In this document: positions 6,372-13,776 of the stretch, piece by piece
Numbering within the stretch: position 1 is the first letter of the stretch
How the letters are laid out: each line of letters starts with the position of its first letter
Assembly (NCBI GenBank): GCA_964570785.1
Contig: CAZMZG010000045.1
Location: 1 to 14,557 of the forward strand
DNA: 14,557 nucleotides
Direction of reading: 5' to 3'
Origin: Thermatribacter sp964570785
Lineage (GTDB): Bacteria > Atribacterota > Atribacteria > Atribacterales > Thermatribacteraceae
Program-made: the position numbers and the translations under genes
The notes under the pieces: model-generated
Databases searched by the model: none
What the model saw: only the letters and a program-made list of their open reading frames with translations
Told to the model about the DNA's origin: nothing

Positions 6372-7904
6372 ATTAAAAACAAGGGATGGGTTTTCTCTCC
6401 TCAGGAAGAAGATATTCTGAGCCACATTTTAGGATTAGCCATCGAGATTACCGATTCAGAAAGCGGGTCTTTGCTGCTTAGAGATAACTCGGGTCAACTT
6501 TACATCGCTGCTGGCAAAAATATTTTTCCAGAACATCTGGGGAAGCGAGTTGATGCTAAGGAAGTCAGTATTTCGGCACTGGTTTTTGAAACTGGAAAGC
6601 CCCTAATCATTGATGACCGAGATTCCCAAGGTTTGAGTCGTCGAAAGAGTCGCTTACATTCCTCGATTTCTTTGCCAATTTTCTATGAAAATGGGGAAGT
6701 GGTGGGTGTTTTAAATTTAAACGCTGTATCACGACGCTTCAACGAGCAGAATATTCCTCGTCTGGAAGCTTTGGCGGAAAGTATTGCTTTGCTTTTGCGA
6801 GAAAATGCCCTGCGTAATCAGAGAGAAAGTCGTATCGTTGCCCTTTCAGAGATAATCTCTCTTTTTGGCAGCGTAATCTGCTTTAAAAATTCTGAAGAGG
6901 TTTTTAAGAGATTGAGTGGTTCGGTGAGAATTCTCACTGGTTCTACCGAAATGGTCATTTTCAAACTTTCCACTAAGCGGCCTTACCGGGTTTTTAAATT
7001 AAACTGGCCGGAAAGACTGAGCTGGAACCAGCTTGGTGATTTGCAAGAGACAATGAGAGAAACACTTAATGAGGGATTTCCCAAACTTACTATATTCAAA
7101 AGTAGGGAGCTACTTCTTTTGCCCGTGGTTTCTGCCCATACAGGTAAGTATATGCTTGCAGTTTTTCTTAACAAAAGGCTGGATTTACTGGATTTGTTGA
7201 TTCTTTCTATTATTGCCACTCTTGCCGTATCCTGCCTTGATAACTTATACTTTTTGAAAACTACTGAAAAACTTACTCGAGAGAAAGAAAGGAACAGATT
7301 GGCCAGGGAGCTGCACGATGGTCTGGCTCAAATCCTCGCCTCTTTGCAGATTTATTTTCACTTTCTGGAGGGAAAGTTGCAAATGGACGATACTGCCACC
7401 TGTTCGCTGGTGGATAAGATAAAGCTTTTGACCTCGGCTGGGATCGAAGAGTCGCGTTTTATTCTTTCTGAGTTAAAGGGGCGTTCCGTTTCAACCAGGG
7501 AACTGGAAGCCAAGCTTGAAGAGGTAATCAAAAGTTTTATCCCTCCCCAGGTTAAGGTGCAAAAAAGGTTTAACCTGGATTTTTACAAAATGCCCTTCTG
7601 GGTTTACAAAGCCATTGTTTCCATAGCACAGGAGGCACTTTCCAACGTGCAGAAACACGCCTGTGCTCAACAGGTAAGAATTATAGTTGAGGTGCAGGAT
7701 AACAGGAAGCTCCGTATTTTGATAGAAGACGACGGGGTTGGGTTTTCACCAAAAGAGGTTAAAGACTTGACTGGGGAACATTTTGGTCTTTCTAACCTGA
7801 AATCCCGGGTTCGCCTGTTAAAGGGAAGACTACGTATCATTTCCTCTCCAGGTAAGGGGACCAGGTTACAAGCTACCATCCCTCTTGAGGTGATAAAGGG
7901 ATGA
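6372..7904 (+). CDS. Cytosolic GAF-domain sensor histidine kinase, NarL type (apparent ATT start)
   Basis: This is a sensor kinase that should autophosphorylate on His and pass phosphate to the regulator encoded next. Numbered from 6372 it has 510 residues: a GAF domain (~10-140, starting SPQEEDILSHILGLAIEITD), a second poorly conserved region (~145-290, possibly another GAF-like fold), then HisKA_3 with RELHDGLAQ (His315). A HATPase_c domain follows, with N-box EALSNVQKHA (Asn425), DDGVGF, GLSNLKSRV and SPGKGT. There is no transmembrane segment, so the signal is intracellular. The first standard start in frame is TTG 6471, but that would cut into the first helices of the GAF domain and has no ribosome binding site. 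AGGAGG (6359-6364) sits 7 bases before ATT 6372, which begins an in-frame reading free of stops. I therefore infer an AUU start. The stop overlaps the regulator's ATG (ATGA). Confidence 0.85.
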   Translation: MKNKGWVFSPQEEDILSHILGLAIEITDSESGSLLLRDNSGQLYIAAGKNIFPEHLGKRVDAKEVSISALVFETGKPLIIDDRDSQGLSRRKSRLHSSISLPIFYENGEVVGVLNLNAVSRRFNEQNIPRLEALAESIALLLRENALRNQRESRIVALSEIISLFGSVICFKNSEEVFKRLSGSVRILTGSTEMVIFKLSTKRPYRVFKLNWPERLSWNQLGDLQETMRETLNEGFPKLTIFKSRELLLLPVVSAHTGKYMLAVFLNKRLDLLDLLILSIIATLAVSCLDNLYFLKTTEKLTREKERNRLARELHDGLAQILASLQIYFHFLEGKLQMDDTATCSLVDKIKLLTSAGIEESRFILSELKGRSVSTRELEAKLEEVIKSFIPPQVKVQKRFNLDFYKMPFWVYKAIVSIAQEALSNVQKHACAQQVRIIVEVQDNRKLRILIEDDGVGFSPKEVKDLTGEHFGLSNLKSRVRLLKGRLRIISSPGKGTRLQATIPLEVIKG

Positions 7905-8554
7905 AAAAGTATAGGATAGCCCTGGTAGATGATCACCCTATTTTCGTTTCGGGCTTGCGTAAACTCCTCGAGGAAGAGAAGGACCTGGAGGTGGCCTGCG
8001 TTGCCTATAGCTACCGGGAGGCCCTGGAGAAAATTCCCAACCAAAAAGTCGATCTGGTGATTCTTGATATAAATCTTTCCGGCGAAGATGGAATTCAGGT
8101 GTTACGCAAGTTAAGAGAGAAAAACGCCGATCTTCCAGTGGTTATGCTTACTGTGGAGGAAAGTGAGGAAGTAATTTACCGTGCCATTAGGGAGGGAGCT
8201 CGGGGCTATATTTTGAAACACTACTCTCCTGAGTATTTGCTAAAAAGCATCCGGGCCTGTCTTTCTGGAGAGGTTTTACTTGATTCCGAAATTTATTCAA
8301 GAATGCTTGAAGTGATCCGCAAGGAGAATCCCGAAGAGGAAAGAATGTTGGTTTTTGATAAGCTCTCCCCAAGAGAAATAGAGGTTGCGAAACTAATAGC
8401 TCAGGGAAAGAGCAACCGCGAAATTTCCGAGCTGCTTTACATAAGTGAAAGTACTGTAAAAAATCATATTAGCAACATCCTGCGCAAATTAGAACTCAAA
8501 GATCGTGTAGATATTGCTACCTTGATAAGCAGGGCCAGGCTTGAAGAAACCTGA
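7901..8554 (+). CDS. LuxR/NarL-family response regulator
   Basis: A DNA-binding response regulator of 217 residues, partner of the kinase just upstream, whose stop codon it overlaps by 4 bases. The receiver domain (1-~120) has the acidic pair Asp10-Asp11, phospho-acceptor Asp56 (LVILDINLSGEDG), Thr84 (VVMLT) and Lys106 (GYILKHY), all in the right order and complete. The C-terminal LuxR helix-turn-helix runs over ~151-205 (LSPREIEVAKLIAQGKSNREI, then STVKNHISNILRKL). Targets are not known; the hydG promoter, divergent from its own operon 1.6 kb upstream, is an obvious candidate by position only. 68 bases separate it from the convergent symporter gene, and I find no clear terminator there. Confidence 0.95.
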   Translation: MKKYRIALVDDHPIFVSGLRKLLEEEKDLEVACVAYSYREALEKIPNQKVDLVILDINLSGEDGIQVLRKLREKNADLPVVMLTVEESEEVIYRAIREGARGYILKHYSPEYLLKSIRACLSGEVLLDSEIYSRMLEVIRKENPEEERMLVFDKLSPREIEVAKLIAQGKSNREISELLYISESTVKNHISNILRKLELKDRVDIATLISRARLEET

Positions 8555-8622
8555 TGCTTAAAAAGGTTTAGTCAAGCGGTTCCCCTTCCCCTCCTTGCTA
8601 TTGAATCAATACTTAGTACACT

Positions 8623-10224
8623 TTACCTGTTTCCTAACCCATTGAAGCAGTTTTTGAGGTGCTCTGGGTCTGGTTCTTTGGTGAAAGCGCTTACCAGGAT
8701 GGTTACCACAGCCGAAAGAGGTAGAGCTACCACGATGGGGTCGACTACATTCCAGGGGTGTCCCCACAGGGCTGGTCTTCCAAAAATGGCCTGGCACACC
8801 CGAAGTACACTGGATTCTTTCTCGTGGACAAAAAGGAACCAGAACATGCTGGTGAAAAAACCAGTTAGCATTCCGGCTATTGCTCCTGCCCTGGTTATTT
8901 TTTTTGAGTAAATGCCACCCACATACATAGGAAGCAAGGTAGAGGCGCACAGACCAAAGAAAAGGGCGGTTCCCCGGGCTATGATTGCCGACCCGGCTCC
9001 GTAGAACCTGGGCAAGCCCCAGGCCAGAAAAGTGCTAAACAGTATGGCGATGGAGGTTCCCAGACGGCTCACTCCGATAGTGCTTTTCCTGCGTAGTGAG
9101 GCTTCCACCACATCCCTGCTTAGGGCGGTACCCATGGCGTGGTACTGGCTACTCATGGTGGACATGGCAGCAGCAAACAGGGTGACCAGGAAGAGTACAT
9201 TAAACCAGCCAGGCATGGTGCTCTGGATGAAAAGAGGTATTATAGCATCCACGTTTTTCCCAGCAGCGAGAAAGGAGATTTTACCCATGGTGCGGAAGAA
9301 ATATACATTGGAAAGAGGCCCCACTATAAAGGCTACACCGGTCATGGCCAGAATGAAAATTCCTCCCACCAGGGTTGCTCGGTTCAACTCTCTGCTGCTT
9401 CGTACAGTCATGAATCTTACCACGAGCTGGGGTTGGGCAAGCACGCCTATGCCCACTCCAAGGACTATGGTTGAAAACACCGTCCACCACAGATTAGAGC
9501 CGAAGGCGGGGAAATGGGTAAAGCCACGATGCCCGGCTACGCCCATGATTTCCACTATTTTGGGGTTAAGCTGATATAAGGACTCGTGAGCGTTAATTAC
9601 ACCCCCCAGTTTTATGTAGGTTAAAACCAGGAGGAAGATCATCCCCAAAAACATGATGGTTCCCTGAAAGGCATCAGCATACATGACGCCTTTTAGGCCG
9701 CCCATCACAACATATAGGGCTACTATTGCTGAAAAAATGAAGAGAGCTACTTCGTAGTTCATTCTCAAGTTAACCACCAGGAATTGGGCCGCTCCCATCA
9801 GGACTGCTGCGGTGTAAATGGGCATGAAAAGGAAAACCATAATCCCGCTGAATATCTGAACAAACCTGGATTGAAAACGCTTTCCCAGAAGTTCGGGTAA
9901 AGTGTGGCTGTCCAAGTTGTAACCCATGGTTCGGGTGCGGTGTCCAAAGAAGACAAAAGCTATGAATATTCCCACGAAGATGTTCAGAAAAGTAAGCCAG
10001 AGAAGACTCATCCCAAAAAGTGCAGCTGCTCCTCCAAAGCCCACAATTGCCGAAGTGCTTATGAAGGTGGCTCCATAAGACATGGCCATAACATAAGGGT
10101 GAGCTTCTCTTCCTGCCAGGAGGTAGTCAGTAGTGGTTTTGGTGCGTCGATATCCCACATATCCAAGGTATCCGGTGATTACCAGGTAGGCCAGAACGAT
10201 CAGAAGAATACCAATTTGATTCAT
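8623..10224 (-). CDS. Sodium:solute symporter (SSS family)
   Basis: A 533-residue inner-membrane protein of the SLC5/SSS family that imports a small solute together with Na+. About 13 hydrophobic helices can be counted, starting at residues 4-22. Family marks include the TM1 segment SYGATFISTSAIVGFGGAA (49-67), VVMGGLKGVMYADAFQG (172-188), AQPQLVVRFM, and the TM8 motif AAAMSTMSSQ (351-360). Ala352, Ser355 and Thr356 there fit the Na2 site of the family. The substrate is not decidable; pantothenate, proline, acetate and other carboxylates are all used by relatives. ATG 10224 follows AAAAGGAGGG at good spacing. It lies 14 bases downstream of the gene for its small accessory protein, with which it forms an operon. 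The convergent response regulator ends 68 bases beyond its stop. Confidence 0.93.
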   Translation of the reverse strand: MNQIGILLIVLAYLVITGYLGYVGYRRTKTTTDYLLAGREAHPYVMAMSYGATFISTSAIVGFGGAAALFGMSLLWLTFLNIFVGIFIAFVFFGHRTRTMGYNLDSHTLPELLGKRFQSRFVQIFSGIMVFLFMPIYTAAVLMGAAQFLVVNLRMNYEVALFIFSAIVALYVVMGGLKGVMYADAFQGTIMFLGMIFLLVLTYIKLGGVINAHESLYQLNPKIVEIMGVAGHRGFTHFPAFGSNLWWTVFSTIVLGVGIGVLAQPQLVVRFMTVRSSRELNRATLVGGIFILAMTGVAFIVGPLSNVYFFRTMGKISFLAAGKNVDAIIPLFIQSTMPGWFNVLFLVTLFAAAMSTMSSQYHAMGTALSRDVVEASLRRKSTIGVSRLGTSIAILFSTFLAWGLPRFYGAGSAIIARGTALFFGLCASTLLPMYVGGIYSKKITRAGAIAGMLTGFFTSMFWFLFVHEKESSVLRVCQAIFGRPALWGHPWNVVDPIVVALPLSAVVTILVSAFTKEPDPEHLKNCFNGLGNR

Positions 10225-10238
10225 TTTCGTCCCTCCTT

Positions 10239-10409
10239 TTACTCCTCAATTTCTTCTTCTTCCTCTTCCCAGTGCAACACCTTCTCGGAGTTTACGGTTT
10301 CCTCTCCACCCCGATTCCAGTTTAGGGCACCGTAGATAACGCAGAGCAGGGTGCTGGCAATGCACAGAATGATGGATAAACCTGTCCAGAAATCATGTAG
10401 TCCAAACAA
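10239..10409 (-). CDS. Symporter small accessory protein
   Basis: A 56-residue membrane protein read from TTG 10409, with AAAGGAGGG (10424-10416) 6 bases upstream. It begins MFGLHDFWTGLSIILCIAST, followed by LLCVIYGALNWNRG, so a single transmembrane helix spans about residues 8-28. Then comes a hydrophilic tail ending in a run of nine acidic residues broken only by Ile (EEEEEEIEE). Very small proteins with an FGLxDFW start and a GALNWN exit are known from memory as partners encoded directly upstream of SSS symporters in anaerobes. The position here, 14 bases ahead of the symporter, fits exactly. It probably stabilises or regulates the transporter. The gene is short with a non-ATG start, so automatic annotation could miss it. 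Confidence 0.85.
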   Translation of the reverse strand: MFGLHDFWTGLSIILCIASTLLCVIYGALNWNRGGEETVNSEKVLHWEEEEEEIEE

Positions 10410-10448
10410 ACCAAACCCTCCTTTAGATGATGAAGTAATGATTTTTCA

Positions 10449-10477
10449 ATTCTACCAAAAAGGTGGAAGAATATAAA
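10449..10477 (-). promoter_or_regulatory. Probable promoter of the symporter operon
   Basis: The minus strand reads TTTATA (10477-10472), 17 bases, then TAGAAT (10454-10449), with TG at 10457-10456 making it an extended -10. Each hexamer is 4-5 of 6 from consensus. Predicted start is near 10442, about 18 bases before the ribosome binding site of the accessory protein. Confidence 0.5.
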
Positions 10478-10505
10478 TGCTTTTGCTCTGCAATCTTGAC
10501 GGCTC

Positions 10506-10514
10506 TGCTATAAT
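10506..10514 (+). promoter_or_regulatory. Extended -10 promoter of the HAD phosphatase gene
   Basis: TGC TATAAT at 10506-10514 is a perfect extended -10 element without a clear -35. TTGACG at 10496-10501 looks tempting but is only 7 bases away and cannot be its -35. Transcription should start near 10521, upstream of GGGGAGG at 10533-10539. Confidence 0.6.
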
Positions 10515-10544
10515 TGAAGGCTGAGTAATCTTGGGGAGGTATTT

Positions 10545-11204
10545 ATGCTTAAAGCAGTGCTTTTTGATATAGACGGTACTCTTACTGACACCAACCTCCT
10601 GGTGGCTCGGAGCCTGGCTAAAGTATATCGTGATTTTTCGGGTGAGTTTCTTCCAGAGACTTTCTTTTATCCCCTGGTTGGGCTTCCAGGATTTGAAACC
10701 ATGAGACGCTTGAGAGTTCCTTCTCAACTTTGGGAAGAGTTCTCAAGAGAATGGCAGAAGCGTGTTGACGAAGAAATTTGCGATGCTAATCTCTTTCCCG
10801 GAGTAGAGGAGGTTGTAGGAGAGCTGCATGCCAGAGGTTTTCTTCTGGGGCTAATTACTGCCAAGTTGCGCAGAGAGTTTGAAGCTCAATTTGGAAAGTT
10901 TTCCATTAGCAGATTGTTCAGGGTTGTTGTGTGTGCTGACGACGTGGAGCATTCCAAGCCTCATCCGGAACCTCTGATAGTGGCCTGTGAGAGACTGGGA
11001 GTGCAGAAAAACGAAGTCCTTTTTGTTGGTGATACTGTTTATGACTTTCTTGCGGCGCGGTCTTTGCCCTGCATTTTTGCTTTTGCCAAGTGGGGCACTC
11101 TGTTGCCAGAAAAAGTCCTGGCTTTGGAGCCGGAACACGTTCTTGAGCGACCCGAGGATCTCCTTGAGCTGATAGATAAGGTAAGCGTTAAACTGACTAT
11201 TTAG
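10545..11204 (+). CDS. HAD-superfamily hydrolase, phosphoglycolate-phosphatase-like
   Basis: A 219-residue cytosolic phosphatase of HAD subfamily I. The catalytic motifs are complete: motif I FDIDGT (nucleophile Asp8, acid/base Asp10), motif II LITAK (Thr105), motif III Lys138 in HSKPHPEP, and motif IV VGDTVYD (Asp163, Asp167). A four-helix cap fits residues ~15-80, as in phosphoglycolate phosphatase (Gph) and pyrophosphatase PpaX. The sequence cannot tell these substrates apart, so I give no symbol. ATG 10545 follows GGGGAGG at a spacing of 5. The 3' end overlaps the convergent DUF72 gene by 8 bases (11197-11204), so the two transcripts are antisense at their ends and no terminator fits between. 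Confidence 0.92.
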   Translation: MLKAVLFDIDGTLTDTNLLVARSLAKVYRDFSGEFLPETFFYPLVGLPGFETMRRLRVPSQLWEEFSREWQKRVDEEICDANLFPGVEEVVGELHARGFLLGLITAKLRREFEAQFGKFSISRLFRVVVCADDVEHSKPHPEPLIVACERLGVQKNEVLFVGDTVYDFLAARSLPCIFAFAKWGTLLPEKVLALEPEHVLERPEDLLELIDKVSVKLTI

Positions 11205-11928
11205 AACCTTTGAGAAGCATCTCTCTCATTTGCAGGGCATTTTGGTACATAAAGGTATTGTTGAAGAAGAGAAGGCAGTCCTTTTCTGGGAGCTGCCTTA
11301 TTTTTTGCCATAGCTCCCGAAGTTCTTCTTCTGAATACCGGTAGCTGTATTTTCCTCTTCCATGAAGTCTGAAGTAATGGATTTTGCCTGCAAGTGGCTT
11401 TTCCTGGAAAGGATCAACCACATGGATGAGGTCAAAATCTTTGCAAACTTTTTTAATCAACTCCTGCGGCCATTCTGCGCGGAGCTCGAGGCCAAAAAAC
11501 AGCTCTGAGGGTCTTTCTCGATTGGCTTTCCTGAAAAAAGTCTGAAGATTCCTCAGGTTATCCTCGGTAGGTTTGAAAGAAGGAGGGCACTGGAATATAA
11601 GGGCTCTGGCACTCAGAAGCTGTGCCAGGCGAAGGGAATGCTGGTAAGCGAGCCTTACCTCTTCAGTAGGCTTGAAAAAGCCCAGGTTTTCCTTGTGAAA
11701 GTTTTCAGGGAGGATTGACCTGCGGTAAGTGGGTGATGTGGAACAATGGGTAATGATCTGGTTAGCTTTCATGGTGAATATGAAGCCAGGAGGAGCTTCG
11801 TATTTCAGACGCATGATTTTTTCTTCTTTTGCCAGGCGATAGAATGTTTCCTGGATTTCCACTCCGTCCAGACTCTTGAAGATTAGCTCTCGTTTTTTGG
11901 GAAAACCGCAAACTCCAATGTGGACCAT
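11197..11928 (-). CDS. DUF72 (YecE-family) protein
   Basis: A 243-residue cytosolic protein with a TIM-barrel-like fold, family function unknown. Recognisable family marks are GVCGFP at the N-terminus, VEIQETFYRL (equivalent to the usual VEINSTFYRLP), FIFTMKANQIITH, LGFFKPTEE, ALIFQCPPSFKPT, FGLELRAEW, IHYFRLHGRGKY with a following EEELRELWQKI, and LLFFNNTFMYQNALQMREML. The N-terminal GTSGW element of most relatives is reduced here to GVCGFP. Its ATG starts 2 bases after the stop of the glycosidase gene and has no ribosome binding site of its own, so it should be translationally coupled to it. Its stop lies within the convergent HAD gene. Confidence 0.88.
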   Translation of the reverse strand: MVHIGVCGFPKKRELIFKSLDGVEIQETFYRLAKEEKIMRLKYEAPPGFIFTMKANQIITHCSTSPTYRRSILPENFHKENLGFFKPTEEVRLAYQHSLRLAQLLSARALIFQCPPSFKPTEDNLRNLQTFFRKANRERPSELFFGLELRAEWPQELIKKVCKDFDLIHVVDPFQEKPLAGKIHYFRLHGRGKYSYRYSEEELRELWQKIRQLPEKDCLLFFNNTFMYQNALQMREMLLKGSK

Positions 11929-11930
11929 CT

Positions 11931-13673
11931 TTATTTCAAAAGCAAAGCGGTCGATATTTTGCGTTCTCCCCTGGGATCTGAGGGAAAGTTCAGCACTTTG
12001 CCCTGAAGGTAAAAGGTGGCTGAACCTCCTCCGTCGAGGTTAAGAGCGTCAGTTACCTGATATTTTCCCAGAAAGTCCACCAGTTGATTTATAGTCAGTC
12101 CCTGGCTGTGGTGAGGATTCCTTCCGTCGACCACCAGAAAAAGGATTTCTCCCCGTGAGGTCTTACCCACCACCGTGCGGGGGTGCTTCTTTTCCAAAAT
12201 TTCTTTACGGAATTCACCAAAAGGACCCTTTTCTCTCTTCTGGAAAAGAAGGGGGCCACCGCTTATCATGTAGTTGACTTTTTTCCAGGCTTCAGCATTG
12301 CCGGACCGGGGGGTGAGGGTTATCTTCAGGTTGACCTCTTCTCCGGGTTTCAGGTTTTCCAGCATCCAGGAAGCTCCTCTTCCCCGACCCTGCAGAATGA
12401 TGCTACCTGGTTCTATGGAAGTTTTACCCCGGGTTTCTCCAGTGCGGAAAACTTTTTTACCACGCAGTATGCACTCAACGCCGCTTTGTTCTGGTGTTTG
12501 GAGACCGAATTCAGGAGTGTAAATTACGATTTCTTCTCCACGGTTTTTGCGATTAATGCCCGATATGGGGAAGCTGTATCCTCCAGGAACGATGAGCTCA
12601 GCCTTAAAGAGCAGCTCTCCTACCACCATTTCGCCCTGAGGAGTGAAGCCACAGACAAACCATCCTTCCTGTGGTTCTCGGAGCACTTTCCCCTCTATCA
12701 TCAAAAGGCCTATGGGGATTCCGTCTGAAGTGAAAAAGCCTGCGTTCATGCCAAAAAGAGCTCCCTTGCGCTGGGCGATTGAAGAAAGTGTTTCCCTTTC
12801 CAGCAGGTGGTCCTGAGCCAACGCCAGGAAAATGGAACGGTTTGATTTTCGGGGATCGAAAAGGAGAGCAATGGAAAAAAGAGGTCCGACTCTATCTTCT
12901 TTGAGGTATACTGGGAAAGAATTAAACCCCTGTTTTTTCAAGCGTGAAGCAACGAGACTCAGTCCCTCTTTGTCAACTGGCCCCACTCGCACTTTAAAGA
13001 GCCCATCTTCAAAGTGTGTTGAAGTAGAATAACCAAGCTCCTTTAGCCATTGACTTACTCGTTTTGCTTTTGCTTCCTCAAAAAAGGCACCTACCTGGAG
13101 GAACGCTCCTTCTCTTGAAGCTCCCTCAGGTAGCCCTGCCTTGTATATTTCGAGGGTCAGACCTGGTTCGACTTCTCGTCTGTATTCAAAGCATACTCCG
13201 CTTTTTTTATAGTCCTGAACCCTTTCTTTTAAAAATTTGAACTCTTTTTCGGTCAAAGGGTCAAAGAGGCGCAACCTGCCTTTCTGGTCTCCTCTCAGAA
13301 GAGGTGGAGAAAGCAATGTTGCCAGGACACTCAGTTTTGCCTCTCTGGAATCCCGGGGAAGTTCTGTCCTGGTGAGGCTCGGGTCTTCTTCAGTGAGAAA
13401 GGAGGAGAGATAATCGTAGTTCATTGCCTTGAGTATGGTAGCCACCGCTTCGTAGCGGGTAACGGGGCTTTCTTCGACTTCACTGATTACGCTGGGCTGA
13501 AAAGAGAGAGTGTCTTTCAAAAAGGCATAGAGTTCTTCCCTGGTGACTACTTCTGTGCAGTGAGCGTTGAGAAAGCAAGAAAGAAAGAAAGTTACCAGCA
13601 GAAAGACGAGTACTACCCCTTTGGGCAAGGGGAAAGCGATTCTTTTTCTAAACACTTTCGGTAACTTGATCAC
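11931..13673 (-). CDS. Exported phosphodiester glycosidase-domain (NAGPA) protein with SPOR domain
   Basis: A 580-residue exported protein. Residues 1-40 form a signal sequence or membrane anchor (basic KVFRKR, hydrophobic 18-36, ending NAHC). Residues ~41-155 look like a degenerate surface-layer-homology region (PVTRYEAVATILKAMN; DPLTEKEFKFLKERVQDY). Residues ~188-257 are a SPOR domain (GAFLQVGAFFEEAKAKRVSQ, LFKVRVGP), which binds denuded peptidoglycan glycan strands. Residues ~265-580 are the NAGPA/DUF2233 catalytic domain: GMNAGFF (308-314), MISGGPLL, HPRTVVG (497-503), VVDGRNP (514-520) and NLDGGGSATF (545-554). The domain is related to the enzyme that removes N-acetylglucosamine from phosphodiesters, so a cell-wall or polymer target is likely; this is inference. 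GTG 13673 is the only start that keeps the whole basic N-terminus; it has no clear ribosome binding site. The DUF72 gene follows after 2 bases. Confidence 0.85.
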   Translation of the reverse strand: MIKLPKVFRKRIAFPLPKGVVLVFLLVTFFLSCFLNAHCTEVVTREELYAFLKDTLSFQPSVISEVEESPVTRYEAVATILKAMNYDYLSSFLTEEDPSLTRTELPRDSREAKLSVLATLLSPPLLRGDQKGRLRLFDPLTEKEFKFLKERVQDYKKSGVCFEYRREVEPGLTLEIYKAGLPEGASREGAFLQVGAFFEEAKAKRVSQWLKELGYSTSTHFEDGLFKVRVGPVDKEGLSLVASRLKKQGFNSFPVYLKEDRVGPLFSIALLFDPRKSNRSIFLALAQDHLLERETLSSIAQRKGALFGMNAGFFTSDGIPIGLLMIEGKVLREPQEGWFVCGFTPQGEMVVGELLFKAELIVPGGYSFPISGINRKNRGEEIVIYTPEFGLQTPEQSGVECILRGKKVFRTGETRGKTSIEPGSIILQGRGRGASWMLENLKPGEEVNLKITLTPRSGNAEAWKKVNYMISGGPLLFQKREKGPFGEFRKEILEKKHPRTVVGKTSRGEILFLVVDGRNPHHSQGLTINQLVDFLGKYQVTDALNLDGGGSATFYLQGKVLNFPSDPRGERKISTALLLK

Positions 13674-13679
13674 GACCCT

Positions 13680-13688
13680 ATTGTAGCA
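13680..13688 (-). promoter_or_regulatory. Extended -10 promoter of the NAGPA/DUF72 operon
   Basis: The minus strand reads TGC TACAAT (13688-13680), one mismatch from the consensus -10 with TGn. A weak TTGGAA lies 15 bases upstream. The seventh base after the hexamer is the G of the GTG start codon at 13673, so the message may be leaderless. Confidence 0.5.
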
Positions 13689-13742
13689 TCAATATTGGTT
13701 TTCCAAAAGGTGATAATAGTACTTTTTTCCCATAGCCATGTG

Positions 13743-13760
13743 TTTTACTTGTGAGTAAAA
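13743..13760. promoter_or_regulatory. Perfect inverted repeat, candidate operator
   Basis: TTTTACT (13743-13749), four bases TGTG, then AGTAAAA (13754-13760): a perfect 7+7 dyad in the 103-base gap between the glycosidase and receiver genes. It lies immediately before a weak extended -10 (TGT TAAAAA, 13761-13769) for the receiver gene, where a bound repressor would block RNA polymerase. No T-run follows, so it is not a terminator. The cognate protein is unknown. Confidence 0.5.
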
Positions 13761-13764
13761 TGTT

Positions 13765-13776
13765 AAAAAGCTTTTT
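13765..13776. repeat. Perfect 12-bp palindrome next to the receiver gene
   Basis: AAAAAGCTTTTT at 13765-13776 is a perfect palindrome ending right before GTG 13777. It overlaps the possible -10 region and predicted transcription start of the receiver gene. It may be a second protein-binding site or simply an A/T-rich chance palindrome. Confidence 0.4.

Noticed and set aside
6471..6473. TTG 6471 as the start of the histidine kinase
   Set aside because: It would delete the first helix of the GAF domain and has no ribosome binding site, whereas coding-like sequence continues up to the strong site at 6359-6364.
9032..9574. A 180-codon plus-strand frame opposite the symporter
   Set aside because: It is the complement of transmembrane helices of a clear SSS transporter; its apparent protein has no family features.
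10496..10514. TTGACG as -35 for the TATAAT at 10509
   Set aside because: Only 7 bases separate them; the promoter is better explained as an extended -10.
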